Positions 9,818 to 17,952 of a stretch of DNA of 64,000 bases are shown piece by piece. A model generated the notes under the pieces. That model did not search any database and was not told the DNA's origin. It saw only the letters and a list, made by a program, of their open reading frames with translations. Numbering within the stretch: position 1 is the first letter of the stretch; the number at the start of each line of letters is the position of its first letter. A program made the translations under genes and the position numbers. Source of the stretch: [Clostridium] innocuum (lineage in GTDB: Bacteria; Bacillota_I; Bacilli_A; Erysipelotrichales; Erysipelotrichaceae); NCBI GenBank assembly GCA_012317185.1, contig CP048838.1, forward strand, positions 992,001 through 1,056,000, given 5' to 3'.

Positions 9818-9826
9818 TAGTATATG
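9818..9826 (-). promoter_or_regulatory. Sporulation-sigma-like -10 box
   Basis: On the minus strand CATATACTA matches the sigma-K -10 consensus CATAnnnTA. It lies about 30 bases upstream of the start codon. No clear -35 (AC) element at the usual distance was found. Confidence 0.45.
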
Positions 9827-9893
9827 GCTGAGCTTAAAAATGGGGAATGGTATTGTCCCGGTTCCGATGAAAAGACATGATTTTTTTAAGTAT

Positions 9894-9923
9894 CCGGCAA
9901 TCAGCTGTTAACTGATTGTCCGG
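9894..9923. terminator. Strong hairpin downstream of a collagen gene
   Basis: CCGGCAATCAG (9894-9904) pairs with CTGATTGTCCGG (9912-9923) with one bulged T. On the plus strand TTTT follows. On the minus strand, the direction of the neighbouring gene at 9963-11699, it is followed by ATACTTAAAA rather than T, so it is either a terminator of unusual form or an mRNA 3' end stabiliser. Confidence 0.5.
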
Positions 9924-9962
9924 TTTTATGAAAGAAAAACGATTCGGATGTGCAGTTGTCTA

Positions 9963-11699
9963 TCAGGATATAGCGATTCCTGCGCTGGCATAGCCGGCAA
10001 CTGTGTTGACAAGGCTCAATCCGGCAGCAGTAGCAGTGAATACAAGCAGCAGTCTGGTCTGGTTCGTAACTGCAATCGATAGACCTGTTGTTGTACCGGA
10101 GGATATCGTTCCGATAGCGATTACCCCGGTTATTGCCGGAGCAAGTGTCACAACTGCTCCTGGGACAGCTGTGAAGGAATTGTTTGGTGCTGTAGACTGA
10201 TAAAGTGTTGCTGTGATCGTTACAGTGGAGCCAACCAGCGACAAAGCGGCAGTGGTTGAGAAAAAAGCAGAAATGGAAGTTATGGTACCTGCTCTTGGCA
10301 TGGAAAATGCAAAGTTTGTCAGCGTTCCCGCTGCATTGGTCAGGTCAATAACACCACCTACAATGCTGACACCTGGCGCAGAGCTGCCGAAGCCGACAAA
10401 GCCCGGTGTACCAACAAGTCCGCCAGCAATCGTTGTTAGTGATAACGGAATACCGGAGCTGTAAGGAATGATTGCAGAGCTTCCTGCCAGACCGGTAGCT
10501 CCGGTTGCTCCAGTGACACCGATTGCGCCATCAGCTCCAGTAGCACCAGTGGCTCCGGTAGGTCCTGTGGCACCATCAGCCCCGGTGTTTCCGGTTGCTC
10601 CTGTCGGTCCCGTTGCTCCGGTCAAACCGGTACTTCCCGTAGCGCCTGTCGGTCCGGTAGGCCCGGCAGCACCATCCGGTCCGGTATTTCCCGTGGCACC
10701 AGTTGGTCCCGTAGCACCGTCAGCCCCGGTGTTTCCCATAGCCCCGGTCGGTCCCGTAGCACCTGTTAAACCGGTATTTCCAGTAGCACCAGTCGGTCCG
10801 GTAGGCCCGGCAGCACCATCGGCGCCGGTATTTCCCGTGGCTCCGGTCGGACCTGTTACGCCGTCAGCTCCCGTGTTTCCGGTAGCCCCGGTCGGTCCTG
10901 TTACCCCTGTGCTTCCGGTTGGTCCAATCCCTCCGGTAGCTCCGGTACTGCCTGTTGACCCGGTCGGTCCGATAGGACCGATTCCACCAGCTGCTCCGGT
11001 AATACCGGTAGCCCCGGCAGGTCCCGTTGGTCCGGTAGGCCCCGTGCTTCCCGTCGCACCGGTCGGTCCTGTCGCCCCCGTATTGCCTGTTGGTCCGCTA
11101 ACGCCGTTGGCTCCGGTGTTACCCATAGGTCCTGTTGGTCCGGTTACACCGTTCGCTCCGGTATTTCCAGTAGCTCCTGTTATGCCGCTGGCACCAGTCG
11201 CCCCCGTAGCGCCTGCTGGCCCGATGGGTCCGGTATTTCCCGTAGCTCCGGTTGAGCCTGTGCTTCCGGTCGGACCCGTTGGTCCTGCCGGTATAGTGAA
11301 CAGCAATGAAGCGCCGGAAGGTGTAAATGTCTCAGTGACACTGGCCTGTGTTCCCGGATCTCCGGTAATGGTTCCTGCAACGGTAATCACAGGTGTCATG
11401 CCCGTAGCTCCCGTGTTTCCGGTAGCTCCTATGCTTCCTGTCGGTCCGGTATTTCCGCGTAATCCTGCCGGTCCTGTATTTCCGGTATTTCCGGTAGGCC
11501 CGGTAGCTCCGGTAGGCCCGGTAGCGCCTACACCCGGTCCTGTCGCCCCGGTAGCCCCTGTTGAACCCGTCGGTCCGGTTGCTCCCCGAAATCCGCGTGG
11601 TCCCCGCGGTCCCTGGCAACAGCTGTTACAGTCACAGCTGCAGGAAGAAGCATCCTCGCCATAGCAGTCATCATGGTAATTATAATCATCGTAATGCAT
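9963..11699 (-). CDS. Collagen-like protein with BclB-type C-terminal domain
   Basis: A 578-residue protein. ATG 11699 (MHYDDYNYHDDCYGED) follows GAGGTG by 6 bases; an in-frame GTG at 11708 sits inside the binding site. The leader has C, CSCDC and CC clusters, then GPRGPRGFRG. The long collagen region is dominated by GPT, GAT and GNT triplets and is interrupted once by a module ending in LLFTIPAGPTG. The C-terminal about 160 residues begin SSAIIPYSSGIPLSLTTIAG and contain LVGTPGFVGFGSS, resembling the exosporium BclB-related C-terminal domain. No signal peptide. Probably a filament or basal-layer glycoprotein of the spore surface (inference). Confidence 0.88.
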   Translation of the reverse strand: MHYDDYNYHDDCYGEDASSCSCDCNSCCQGPRGPRGFRGATGPTGSTGATGATGPGVGATGPTGATGPTGNTGNTGPAGLRGNTGPTGSIGATGNTGATGMTPVITVAGTITGDPGTQASVTETFTPSGASLLFTIPAGPTGPTGSTGSTGATGNTGPIGPAGATGATGASGITGATGNTGANGVTGPTGPMGNTGANGVSGPTGNTGATGPTGATGSTGPTGPTGPAGATGITGAAGGIGPIGPTGSTGSTGATGGIGPTGSTGVTGPTGATGNTGADGVTGPTGATGNTGADGAAGPTGPTGATGNTGLTGATGPTGAMGNTGADGATGPTGATGNTGPDGAAGPTGPTGATGSTGLTGATGPTGATGNTGADGATGPTGATGATGADGAIGVTGATGATGLAGSSAIIPYSSGIPLSLTTIAGGLVGTPGFVGFGSSAPGVSIVGGVIDLTNAAGTLTNFAFSMPRAGTITSISAFFSTTAALSLVGSTVTITATLYQSTAPNNSFTAVPGAVVTLAPAITGVIAIGTISSGTTTGLSIAVTNQTRLLLVFTATAAGLSLVNTVAGYASAGIAIS

Positions 11700-11727
11700 A
11701 TTGCTCACCTCACTTTCTAAAACAGTA

Positions 11728-11736
11728 CAGTATATG
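11728..11736 (-). promoter_or_regulatory. Sporulation-sigma-like -10 box
   Basis: CATATACTG on the minus strand lies about 29 bases before the start codon. It is close to the sigma-E/sigma-K -10 consensus and nearly the same as the box of the neighbouring collagen genes. Confidence 0.4.
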
Positions 11737-11904
11737 TAAGATAAAAATTCGTGTCGTGTTAAAGTCCCGGATTTTATATAAATACATATCCCAAAGCAAA
11801 AAAAGCACTCCTTTTTCTAATCTGTCTGAAGTACATCCTACATAGAACGAAAGGATAGCGTCTTCAGACTTTTCATCGGATACTCCTTTGGGGTATCCCC
11901 TCGT

Positions 11905-11940
11905 AAAAACAATACCAGTCACATGATGTGAATGGTATTG
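11905..11940 (-). terminator. Rho-independent terminator of the short collagen gene
   Basis: CAATACCA-GT-CACAT (11910-11924) pairs with ATGTG-AA-TGGTATTG (11926-11940). Read on the minus strand the stem is followed by TTTTT. It lies about 80 bases after the stop codon at 12020. The rest of 11700-12019 holds only promoter sequence and a GGGGTATCCCC palindrome. Confidence 0.75.
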
Positions 11941-12019
11941 CAGGACCAGAGGATATCAATTAATAGAATGCAAATATTCAGGTATTGTGATAAAAATGTC
12001 AGAATCTTGTTTCTATACA

Positions 12020-12619
12020 TCAGGCTATTCTAACAATATTTAATGATGCTCCGGTGCCGGATTGCAGGGTAACCGTACCATTTACTCCGTAAATTTGTAA
12101 TGATAAAACATCCCCTGCTGTTAAAGACTGCATGAATGATACACTATATTCATTTGAGGATGTTGAGGACGTACTGATAGAGTTTAATATCGGCGTACCA
12201 TTCCGTGTTACTCTTGATGACATTGGCAATCCAGATGTCATTTTGATAACATAGGATATGAAATAGGTACCTGTTTGATTAACTGTGAACTGCGTATTCG
12301 AAGCATTTGCCATAAATCCGTTTATATAGGGCTGAACAGGCAGAGGAATATTCGTTCCATCGGATGTTACCGAAACGGTAGCAGCGGAAATATTCAGTGC
12401 GGAGAGTGCATTCGTGATAACAGAAGTCCCGGTTGGACCTGTGGCACCTGTATTTCCTGTCGGCCCCGTATTTCCAATAGGTCCTGTTGCCCCGGTCGGA
12501 CCTTGAAAACCGTGTGGACCGCGCGGCCCCGGACAGCAGCACGGGGTATAGTCATATGGATGACAGGAGGGCATACTGCATGGATCACAGCAGCTGTCAT
12601 CGTATTCATCATAGTGCAT
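12020..12619 (-). CDS. Short collagen-like protein with BclA-like head domain
   Basis: A 199-residue paralogue. ATG 12619 (MHYDEYDDSCC) is chosen because the MHYD leader is conserved in all four genes, although its binding site (GGAACG) is weak; an upstream ATG at 12649 has AGGA in front and would add 10 residues. The leader contains CC, C, C, C and CCC clusters, then GPRGPHGFQG and only about ten Gly-X-Y triplets. The C-terminal domain (about 65-199) shows TGTYFISYVIKM, LTAGDVLSLQIYG and a final strand, the same fold pattern as the gene at 8324. Spore surface role inferred. Confidence 0.82.
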   Translation of the reverse strand: MHYDEYDDSCCDPCSMPSCHPYDYTPCCCPGPRGPHGFQGPTGATGPIGNTGPTGNTGATGPTGTSVITNALSALNISAATVSVTSDGTNIPLPVQPYINGFMANASNTQFTVNQTGTYFISYVIKMTSGLPMSSRVTRNGTPILNSISTSSTSSNEYSVSFMQSLTAGDVLSLQIYGVNGTVTLQSGTGASLNIVRIA

Positions 12620-12628
12620 AATACGTTC

Positions 12629-12637
12629 CAGTATATG
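12629..12637 (-). promoter_or_regulatory. Sporulation-sigma-like -10 box close to a start codon
   Basis: CATATACTG on the minus strand ends only 9 bases before the ATG at 12619. If used as a -10 box, transcription would begin at or next to that ATG. Confidence 0.35.
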
Positions 12638-12764
12638 GGGAACATACAAATCCTGTATTTACATTCTCCCATATCCGTTGCAATTTCTTTACATAACACA
12701 GGGAAAATTCACCTGCTTCCAGGCATCTTTATGGCAATACCTCCGCCGGCTTGCTATGGAGGCA

Positions 12765-12793
12765 GAAAAAAGCGGAGATGTCCTAACCTCCGC
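12765..12793 (-). terminator. Rho-independent terminator
   Basis: GCGGAG (12772-12777) pairs with CTCCGC (12788-12793). On the minus strand the stem is followed by TTTTTT. It ends the gene at 12802-13488. Confidence 0.8.
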
Positions 12794-12801
12794 GCATCCC
12801 T

Positions 12802-13488
12802 TTACAGGATAAATAAATCTATACTGCAGCTTGAAACAAAGGTGATATTCCTGTTTGTCTGATTGGCAAGAACAATCATACCATATTCATTTCTTATAAC
12901 CGTTCCAATGGAAGGCGTCTGTGTGTTGGTAGTGATATAGACATTTTCTCTTCCTACCGGGAGTAGAGAACGGATAACAGCATCACAATCAGCACAGCAA
13001 TCCGTCAAGGCAGGCACCGGCTCTGGTAAATATACAATGGCGTCATTGTACACGGCATCATTGATCTGAATCGTATCAATACTGCAGATTGATAGATACT
13101 GGGAAGTATTTTGAGAGTTTATAACCTCGAATACGCCGGTACGTCCATTCGGTCCCAATAGCAGTGCGCCTGCACGTCCGACAGCGGCAACTCCGCTTTC
13201 CAACGTAATAAATAAATCCTGATTCGGATAAAGCGTAATGATCTGCTGGAGGATATTTCTTATCTGCTCCTTACAGTCACAGCAAACGGTTTCCGAAGAC
13301 CCGGCAGGTCTTGTGGGACCGGTAGCGCCTGTTGCTCCACTTGATCCTGTGGCACCCGTTGGTCCGGTAGCTCCACGATATCCTCGCGGACCCTGTGGTC
13401 CCTCACAACAGCAGCTCTCAGCACTGCTGCAGGATGGCGCCTGCTCTGCACAGCAATTGTCCATGCAGGCATAATCATCATAATGCAT
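12802..13488 (-). CDS. Collagen-like protein with duplicated Cys-rich C-terminal domain
   Basis: A 228-residue protein. ATG 13488 (MHYDDYACMDNCC) follows GAGGTG by 6 bases; an upstream ATG at 13602 lacks a site and lies beyond the promoter-like box. Leader with CC, C, C and CCC clusters, GPQGPRGYRG, then about nine Gly-X-Y triplets. The remainder contains two related units: CCDCKEQIRNIL...LFITLESG...LSICSID and CCADCDAVIRSLL...VYITTNTQ...VSSCSID. This looks like an internal duplication of a beta-rich domain starting with CCxC or CCxxC. I do not recognise the domain. The context suggests a spore coat or exosporium component. Confidence 0.82.
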   Translation of the reverse strand: MHYDDYACMDNCCAEQAPSCSSAESCCCEGPQGPRGYRGATGPTGATGSSGATGATGPTRPAGSSETVCCDCKEQIRNILQQIITLYPNQDLFITLESGVAAVGRAGALLLGPNGRTGVFEVINSQNTSQYLSICSIDTIQINDAVYNDAIVYLPEPVPALTDCCADCDAVIRSLLPVGRENVYITTNTQTPSIGTVIRNEYGMIVLANQTNRNITFVSSCSIDLFIL

Positions 13489-13516
13489 ACTGCTCACCTC
13501 GCTTTCTGATACAGTA

Positions 13517-13525
13517 TAAGCTATG
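13517..13525 (-). promoter_or_regulatory. Sporulation-sigma-like -10 box
   Basis: CATAGCTTA on the minus strand matches CATAnnnTA and lies about 29 bases upstream of the start. It is followed by TATACTGTA, which the 11.7 kb paralogue shares, and the leaders AGAAAG(T/C)GAGGTGAGCA are nearly identical. Confidence 0.4.
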
Positions 13526-13865
13526 CTGTCTGCATAAATATGTATTGACGATATTCCAGAGAGACTTGTATTTCTGTAAGTTATATACATATATATAGCC
13601 ATAACGGTTGATAGATGAAGCCCTAGATAGTGACAGGCATATTCAGTTTCATGCAGGGTGTCTGTATGCTGTTGTGAATTTCCATGGCGGATGAAACAGG
13701 TGTTGATGTGTTTCCATTGAACATCCGTAAGGGTCTAAAAACAGGGAAAGCTGTCAGAGATGACCATAGCCATAACGAAGCCCTGCTGTCAGGAATGCTC
13801 TTTCTTCTTTCTGATTTGTCTAACCTTTGTTACATCATATTGCGGACTTTTTGTCGTGCGTATGC
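13526..13865. other. Intergenic region between divergent genes
   Basis: Apart from the promoter of the DeoR gene at its right end, this stretch holds no supported gene and no clear hairpin. Confidence 0.4.
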
Positions 13866-13871
13866 TATACT
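13866..13871 (+). promoter_or_regulatory. Extended -10 promoter of the DeoR gene
   Basis: TATGC-TATACT supplies TGn plus TATACT, an extended -10 element, 23 bases before the start codon. The -35 region is poor. Confidence 0.5.
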
Positions 13872-13894
13872 GTTAACATAAATGAGGTGATTGT

Positions 13895-14656
13895 ATGCTG
13901 TCTACAGAGCGTAAATTATATCTGCTGCAGAAGGTGGAAAGAGAAGGAACCATCCATGTACGGGATGTCGCAAAGCAGCTTAACATCAGTGAGACCACGA
14001 TTCGACGCGATCTGATGGAGCTGGAGCAGGAAGGAAAGGTGCGAAGAGTGCACGGCGGTGCTGTCAGAGAAAGCCTGAATCAGATTCTGACGGAATCCAG
14101 AGAGCTGCTGATGCAGGATCGTATGCTGATCAATTTTGACAGAAAATCCAGAATCTGCCGCAGTGCCAGTGAGCTTGTTGAGGATGGTGAATGTGTCTTT
14201 CTGGATGGAGGAACCAGTATCGTTGCCATGATTGACTATCTGCAAAGCCGTCCCATCAAAATCGTGACGCATAACCAGCTGATTGTACAGCGGCTGCACG
14301 ATCCGGTTGCACAAATCATCATCATCGGTGGAGATTTCAATGCGAAATATCACATGAGTGAGGGACCGATGGCGCAGAATATGCTTGGTCTGTATAATTT
14401 CGACAGAGCCTTTATCGGCTGTGCAGGCATGGACCCTATCAGCGGGCAGTGTTATACTGCGGAAATGGGAACCAGGGAACTGAAGGAAATTGCGATGAAA
14501 AACAGCAATCACAGCTATCTGCTGATCGATGACAGCAAGCTGTTTGTAAAGGGCTTCTGCAAATTCACAAATGCGGATGCCTTTGAACAGATATTCTGCA
14601 ATAGGCTGGATGAGACTGTGGAAAACCTGCCAGATAATATGAAATTTGTGGAATAA
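13895..14656 (+). CDS. DeoR-family transcriptional regulator
   Basis: A 253-residue sugar-responsive repressor. The N-terminal DeoR helix-turn-helix (about 5-57; VRDVAKQLNISETTIRRDLMEL, then GKVRRVHGGA) is followed by the DeoR sensor domain (about 75-235) with DGGTS, VTHNQLI and the terminal ADAFEQIFCN region. GAGGTG lies 5 bases before the ATG. It is followed by a terminator and then the KDPG-aldolase/PTS operon, which has its own PRD regulator. Its target could be that operon or itself; ligand unknown. Confidence 0.9.
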   Translation: MLSTERKLYLLQKVEREGTIHVRDVAKQLNISETTIRRDLMELEQEGKVRRVHGGAVRESLNQILTESRELLMQDRMLINFDRKSRICRSASELVEDGECVFLDGGTSIVAMIDYLQSRPIKIVTHNQLIVQRLHDPVAQIIIIGGDFNAKYHMSEGPMAQNMLGLYNFDRAFIGCAGMDPISGQCYTAEMGTRELKEIAMKNSNHSYLLIDDSKLFVKGFCKFTNADAFEQIFCNRLDETVENLPDNMKFVE

Positions 14657-14676
14657 GCAATATATGGATATTGTAT

Positions 14677-14728
14677 AAAAAAACCGGAAGCATTTTCGCA
14701 AATAGTGAAAGGCACTGGTTTTTTTTGC
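14677..14728 (+). terminator. Rho-independent terminator after the DeoR gene
   Basis: AAAAAACCGG pairs with CTGGTTTTTT around an inner stem TTTCGC/GTGAAA, followed by a T-rich tail. Confidence 0.7.
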
Positions 14729-14867
14729 TTTTTTCCTTAAGGAGAAATGCTGATAATTTGATCAGTATGACCTGTAGTTTCTTATATCACGGTAAAGGTG
14801 ATGAATGTGTCCCACTACTATTCTATATGCGATTGCTTGCATAAAATACGGGAGCAGTAAATAGAAT

Positions 14868-14885
14868 TGCAACAATATTGTTGCA
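14868..14885. promoter_or_regulatory. Perfect 18-base palindrome, candidate operator
   Basis: TGCAACAATATTGTTGCA is a perfect palindrome 63 bases upstream of the KDPG-aldolase start. Its position and symmetry suggest a repressor or activator binding site for the PTS operon. Confidence 0.55.
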
Positions 14886-14948
14886 GAAAAAAGGCATTTT
14901 CGAGGGTGTGAATGCGTGATACTATTTTCCTGTAAAGGAGGATTTGAT

Positions 14949-15560
14949 ATGGAATTATCGAAAGTGACGATGATTTTAAGAGGGTATACCTATGAGCAGG
15001 TACGCTGTGTTGCTGAAGTTCTGATTAACAGCAGCTATGTGAAAAACATGGAGATTACTTTAAATACCAGCAATGCATATGAAATCATCAAAAAGATTGC
15101 TGATGAGTTTCAAGGGAGATTGCATATTGGCGCTGGAACCGTTCAGACATATGATGAGCTGGTTCAGGCGATTGCAGCAGGGGCAGTCTTTGTTTTATCT
15201 CCGAGAAAAATGAATCAGAAGATGCTCGATTATTGCAAGCAGCACAATGTGATTGCAGTTCCCGGGGCTTTTACACCATCCGAAATCGCAGAATCTTTGG
15301 AAATGGGAGCTGATATCGTAAAGGTATTTCCAGCGAATGAAGTAGGCTTTGATTATGCAAAAAAGCTCTGTGAACCAATGGGAGAGCTTCCTCTCATGGC
15401 GGTCGGAGGTATTCAGGCAGGAAATGTGAAAAAAGCTTTACAATCAGGTTATACTTATGTAGGAACAGCAGGCGGTCTTTTTGAGAAGGAAGATATTCAG
15501 AACATGCGAAAGGATCATATGTTGAAATCTTTAGAAGTATTCGAAAAAGAATTATTATAG
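14949..15560 (+). CDS. KDPG/KHG aldolase family protein
   Basis: A 203-residue class I aldolase of the 2-keto-3-deoxy-6-phosphogluconate/4-hydroxy-2-oxoglutarate family, which splits 2-keto-3-deoxy sugar acids into pyruvate and an aldehyde. ATG 14949 is chosen because AAAGGAGG stands 6 bases ahead; a GTG 33 bases upstream has no such site. Family motifs: HIGAGTV, VPGAFTPSEI, and Schiff-base Lys125 in DIVKVFPA, then MAVGGI near the phosphate-binding end. It begins an operon with a PRD regulator and a complete PTS, but no kinase or dehydratase is nearby, so the incoming substrate is unclear. Confidence 0.88.
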   Translation: MELSKVTMILRGYTYEQVRCVAEVLINSSYVKNMEITLNTSNAYEIIKKIADEFQGRLHIGAGTVQTYDELVQAIAAGAVFVLSPRKMNQKMLDYCKQHNVIAVPGAFTPSEIAESLEMGADIVKVFPANEVGFDYAKKLCEPMGELPLMAVGGIQAGNVKKALQSGYTYVGTAGGLFEKEDIQNMRKDHMLKSLEVFEKELL

Positions 15561-15575
15561 ATAGGAGAGATTCAC

Positions 15576-17495
15576 TTGAAGGCTGCGCAAAGACAAAAAA
15601 AGCTACTGGAAATATTAACATACAGCGAAAATTATATGACTGTTCAAAGTCTTGCTGATACTTTTACTGTATCAAAGCGAACAATACATAATGATATTGC
15701 GCAGCTGGAAAATCAGGGAATAGAATTTGAAAAAAAGCCTAGTGCCGGATTAAAGCTGAAAAACAGAAAAGAGGCCCGCTTTGTAGAGCATATGGATAAA
15801 TATCGGCCGGAGCAGCGTAGAAAGCAGCTTATGAAAGAACTACTGTTTTATGAAAATAGAATCACCTTTCAATCAGCCTCTGCGTGTTATATGGTGGGGG
15901 TAAGCTCGATTATTGCAGATATCCATTACATAAAAGAGCATATTTTAAATGATGCGACAGTGTCACTGATTGGAGATGAAAACGGTACCAGGCTGACGGG
16001 GACAGAAATAGAATGGCAAAAGGCGTTAATCTCATTTAATGAATATCTGATAGCATCGGAAAATCTGACATTCACGGATGATGCAATGCTGGCATTGTTT
16101 AAGGAATTCTATGATACAGATATCATAACAGCATGCTACACAACAATTCAGGCGCTGGATGATTTCAACATATATATTGCTGCACAGCATTATTTAATCA
16201 ATCTGTTCAATGTCATGATTGTATTATGTCATCGCTTGAGAAAAGGATACCATCACAAAATTATCCATAATGCATTTTACAGCGATCAGATAATGGCGAT
16301 GATGTATTATCTGATTGGTGATGATTTACTTCGTATTCTGAAGAAGGATTTAAACATCACTTATGAGGATGGCGATATATATTTCCTTTCTATGTATTTG
16401 AGTGCAAATCGGATTATGCTCAACAGCTCTTTACATAGACGGGGAAATCCATTTAAGCATATAGTTGAGAATTTAATTGAAAGAATGTCAAACTGCGTCG
16501 ATGTTGATTTAACGCAGGATCAGGATTTGTTTTACAATCTCTGTCTGCATCTGGAACCGATGATATATCGGTTGAAAAATCGAATTTATATCACTAACCC
16601 GATGTTATTTGAAATTAAGCAGCAATATCATTTGATGTTTGATTTGACCTGGATGATTATGGACTCTATAAGGACAACGCTTGGGGTCACGCTTACTGAG
16701 GATGAGGTTGGCTTTCTTATGCTTCATTTCCAGAATGCATTGGAGAAGAAAAAAAAGAGTAAGCGTATTTTGGTTGTGTGTCCAAACGGGATAACAACTT
16801 CGGAATTGATTGCCAACAGGATACGAAGTGTCCTGCCGCCTTTAGACATAATTGAAGCCGCATCGATTGATACGATCAACTCATTTGAATTAAGGAGTAT
16901 CGATTTTATAGTGTCAACCATACCTTTGAAAAGCCTTGATAAACCGGTTGTAGTTGTTTCAATGCTGATCAATGATTCTGATATACAGAGGATTGAAGAG
17001 CTATATAAGAAAAAGTTATCAATACCCAAGGAAGCGGATGTACGCTTTATTGAAATCCCACAGTATTTGCATGAGAAAAATATTTATATTAATGGTGGGA
17101 AAATAACAAAGGATGAAATTATTCATCAGGTCTGTACGGGCCTGAATAAAGAAGGCTGTGTAGATGCGCATTTTGAAACCAGTGTATGGGAAAGAGAGCA
17201 GAAAGGAGGAACGGATATCGCGGTTGGAGGTGCAATACCTCATGGCGCAGTTTCCACTGTACGAAAAACACAATTGGCTTTATGGATCAATAAGGAGCCG
17301 GTGAAATGGTCTAAATACCGTGTGAAGGTGATTGTATTTTTCGCATTGAACAGCGAGGATACAGCAAAAACAAAGGTTATTTTGGAAGAAGCCTTTTCAC
17401 TTATCAAAACAAAGGAAATGATAGAAAAGCTGTCTTCCATGAAGAATAAGAAGGCTGTTATAAAATATATATTTGGAGGAAGCCGATTTGATTAG
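15576..17495 (+). CDS. PRD/EIIB/EIIA transcriptional regulator (BglG/MtlR type)
   Basis: A 639-residue PTS-controlled activator with a TTG start, AGGAGAG 6 bases upstream. Order: N-terminal HTH (VQSLADTFTVSKRTIHNDI), a second HTH-like region, two PTS regulation domains (about 180-390), an EIIB-like domain with Cys402 in CPNGITTSEL, and a C-terminal EIIA-like domain with His556 in GGAIPHG. Phosphorylation of PRD and EII residues is known to tune such activators to substrate transport. It sits between the aldolase and the IIA gene and very likely activates this operon. Confidence 0.9.
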   Translation: MKAAQRQKKLLEILTYSENYMTVQSLADTFTVSKRTIHNDIAQLENQGIEFEKKPSAGLKLKNRKEARFVEHMDKYRPEQRRKQLMKELLFYENRITFQSASACYMVGVSSIIADIHYIKEHILNDATVSLIGDENGTRLTGTEIEWQKALISFNEYLIASENLTFTDDAMLALFKEFYDTDIITACYTTIQALDDFNIYIAAQHYLINLFNVMIVLCHRLRKGYHHKIIHNAFYSDQIMAMMYYLIGDDLLRILKKDLNITYEDGDIYFLSMYLSANRIMLNSSLHRRGNPFKHIVENLIERMSNCVDVDLTQDQDLFYNLCLHLEPMIYRLKNRIYITNPMLFEIKQQYHLMFDLTWMIMDSIRTTLGVTLTEDEVGFLMLHFQNALEKKKKSKRILVVCPNGITTSELIANRIRSVLPPLDIIEAASIDTINSFELRSIDFIVSTIPLKSLDKPVVVVSMLINDSDIQRIEELYKKKLSIPKEADVRFIEIPQYLHEKNIYINGGKITKDEIIHQVCTGLNKEGCVDAHFETSVWEREQKGGTDIAVGGAIPHGAVSTVRKTQLALWINKEPVKWSKYRVKVIVFFALNSEDTAKTKVILEEAFSLIKTKEMIEKLSSMKNKKAVIKYIFGGSRFD

Positions 17496-17952
17496 AGAAA
17501 ATCTTTTATATTTAAACAAAGATATCCGTGATCGTGAAACAGTTATCACATATATTGCAGATATGGCAGATACTGTTGGATTATTAAGCGATAAAAACCT
17601 GTTTTTAAAAAGTGTTCAGGAAAGAGAACACATATTACCCACATCTGTAGGCTTTAAAGTAGCTATACCGCATGGCCGGAGCAGCAGCGTCAGAGAACCA
17701 TTTGTATCCTTCATGAAAACAAAGCATGAATTTATCTGGGATACGAGAAACAATAATGAGGTGGATTTGATATTTCTGATTGCCGTGCCTGAAAAAAATG
17801 AGAATAACCTGCATCTCCGGTTTCTTTCGGAAATCAGTAAAAAATTGATGGATAGCAGCTTCAGGGAACGATTGCGGAATGCGGATAATGAACACGAGGT
17901 ATTCGTTATGTTACATGAAATTAATGAGAAAGTGATGGAGGAAAACACATGA
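17488..17952 (+). CDS. PTS EIIA component, fructose/mannitol type
   Basis: A 154-residue EIIA domain of the PTS_EIIA_2 family. TTG 17488 is the better start: GGAGGA stands 7 bases before it and it overlaps the regulator stop; a TTG at 17473 precedes the site. The phospho-histidine is His62 in VAIPHGRSS. It accepts phosphate from HPr and passes it to the EIIB encoded next, which overlaps by 4 bases (ATGA). Confidence 0.88.
   Translation: MIRENLLYLNKDIRDRETVITYIADMADTVGLLSDKNLFLKSVQEREHILPTSVGFKVAIPHGRSSSVREPFVSFMKTKHEFIWDTRNNNEVDLIFLIAVPEKNENNLHLRFLSEISKKLMDSSFRERLRNADNEHEVFVMLHEINEKVMEENT

Noticed and set aside
10468..11664. Long plus-strand open frame opposite a collagen gene (Pro/Val/Ala repeats)
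   Set aside because: It is the mirror of Gly-X-Thr codons on the minus strand. It has no binding site, and the real protein on the other strand has leader and head domains.
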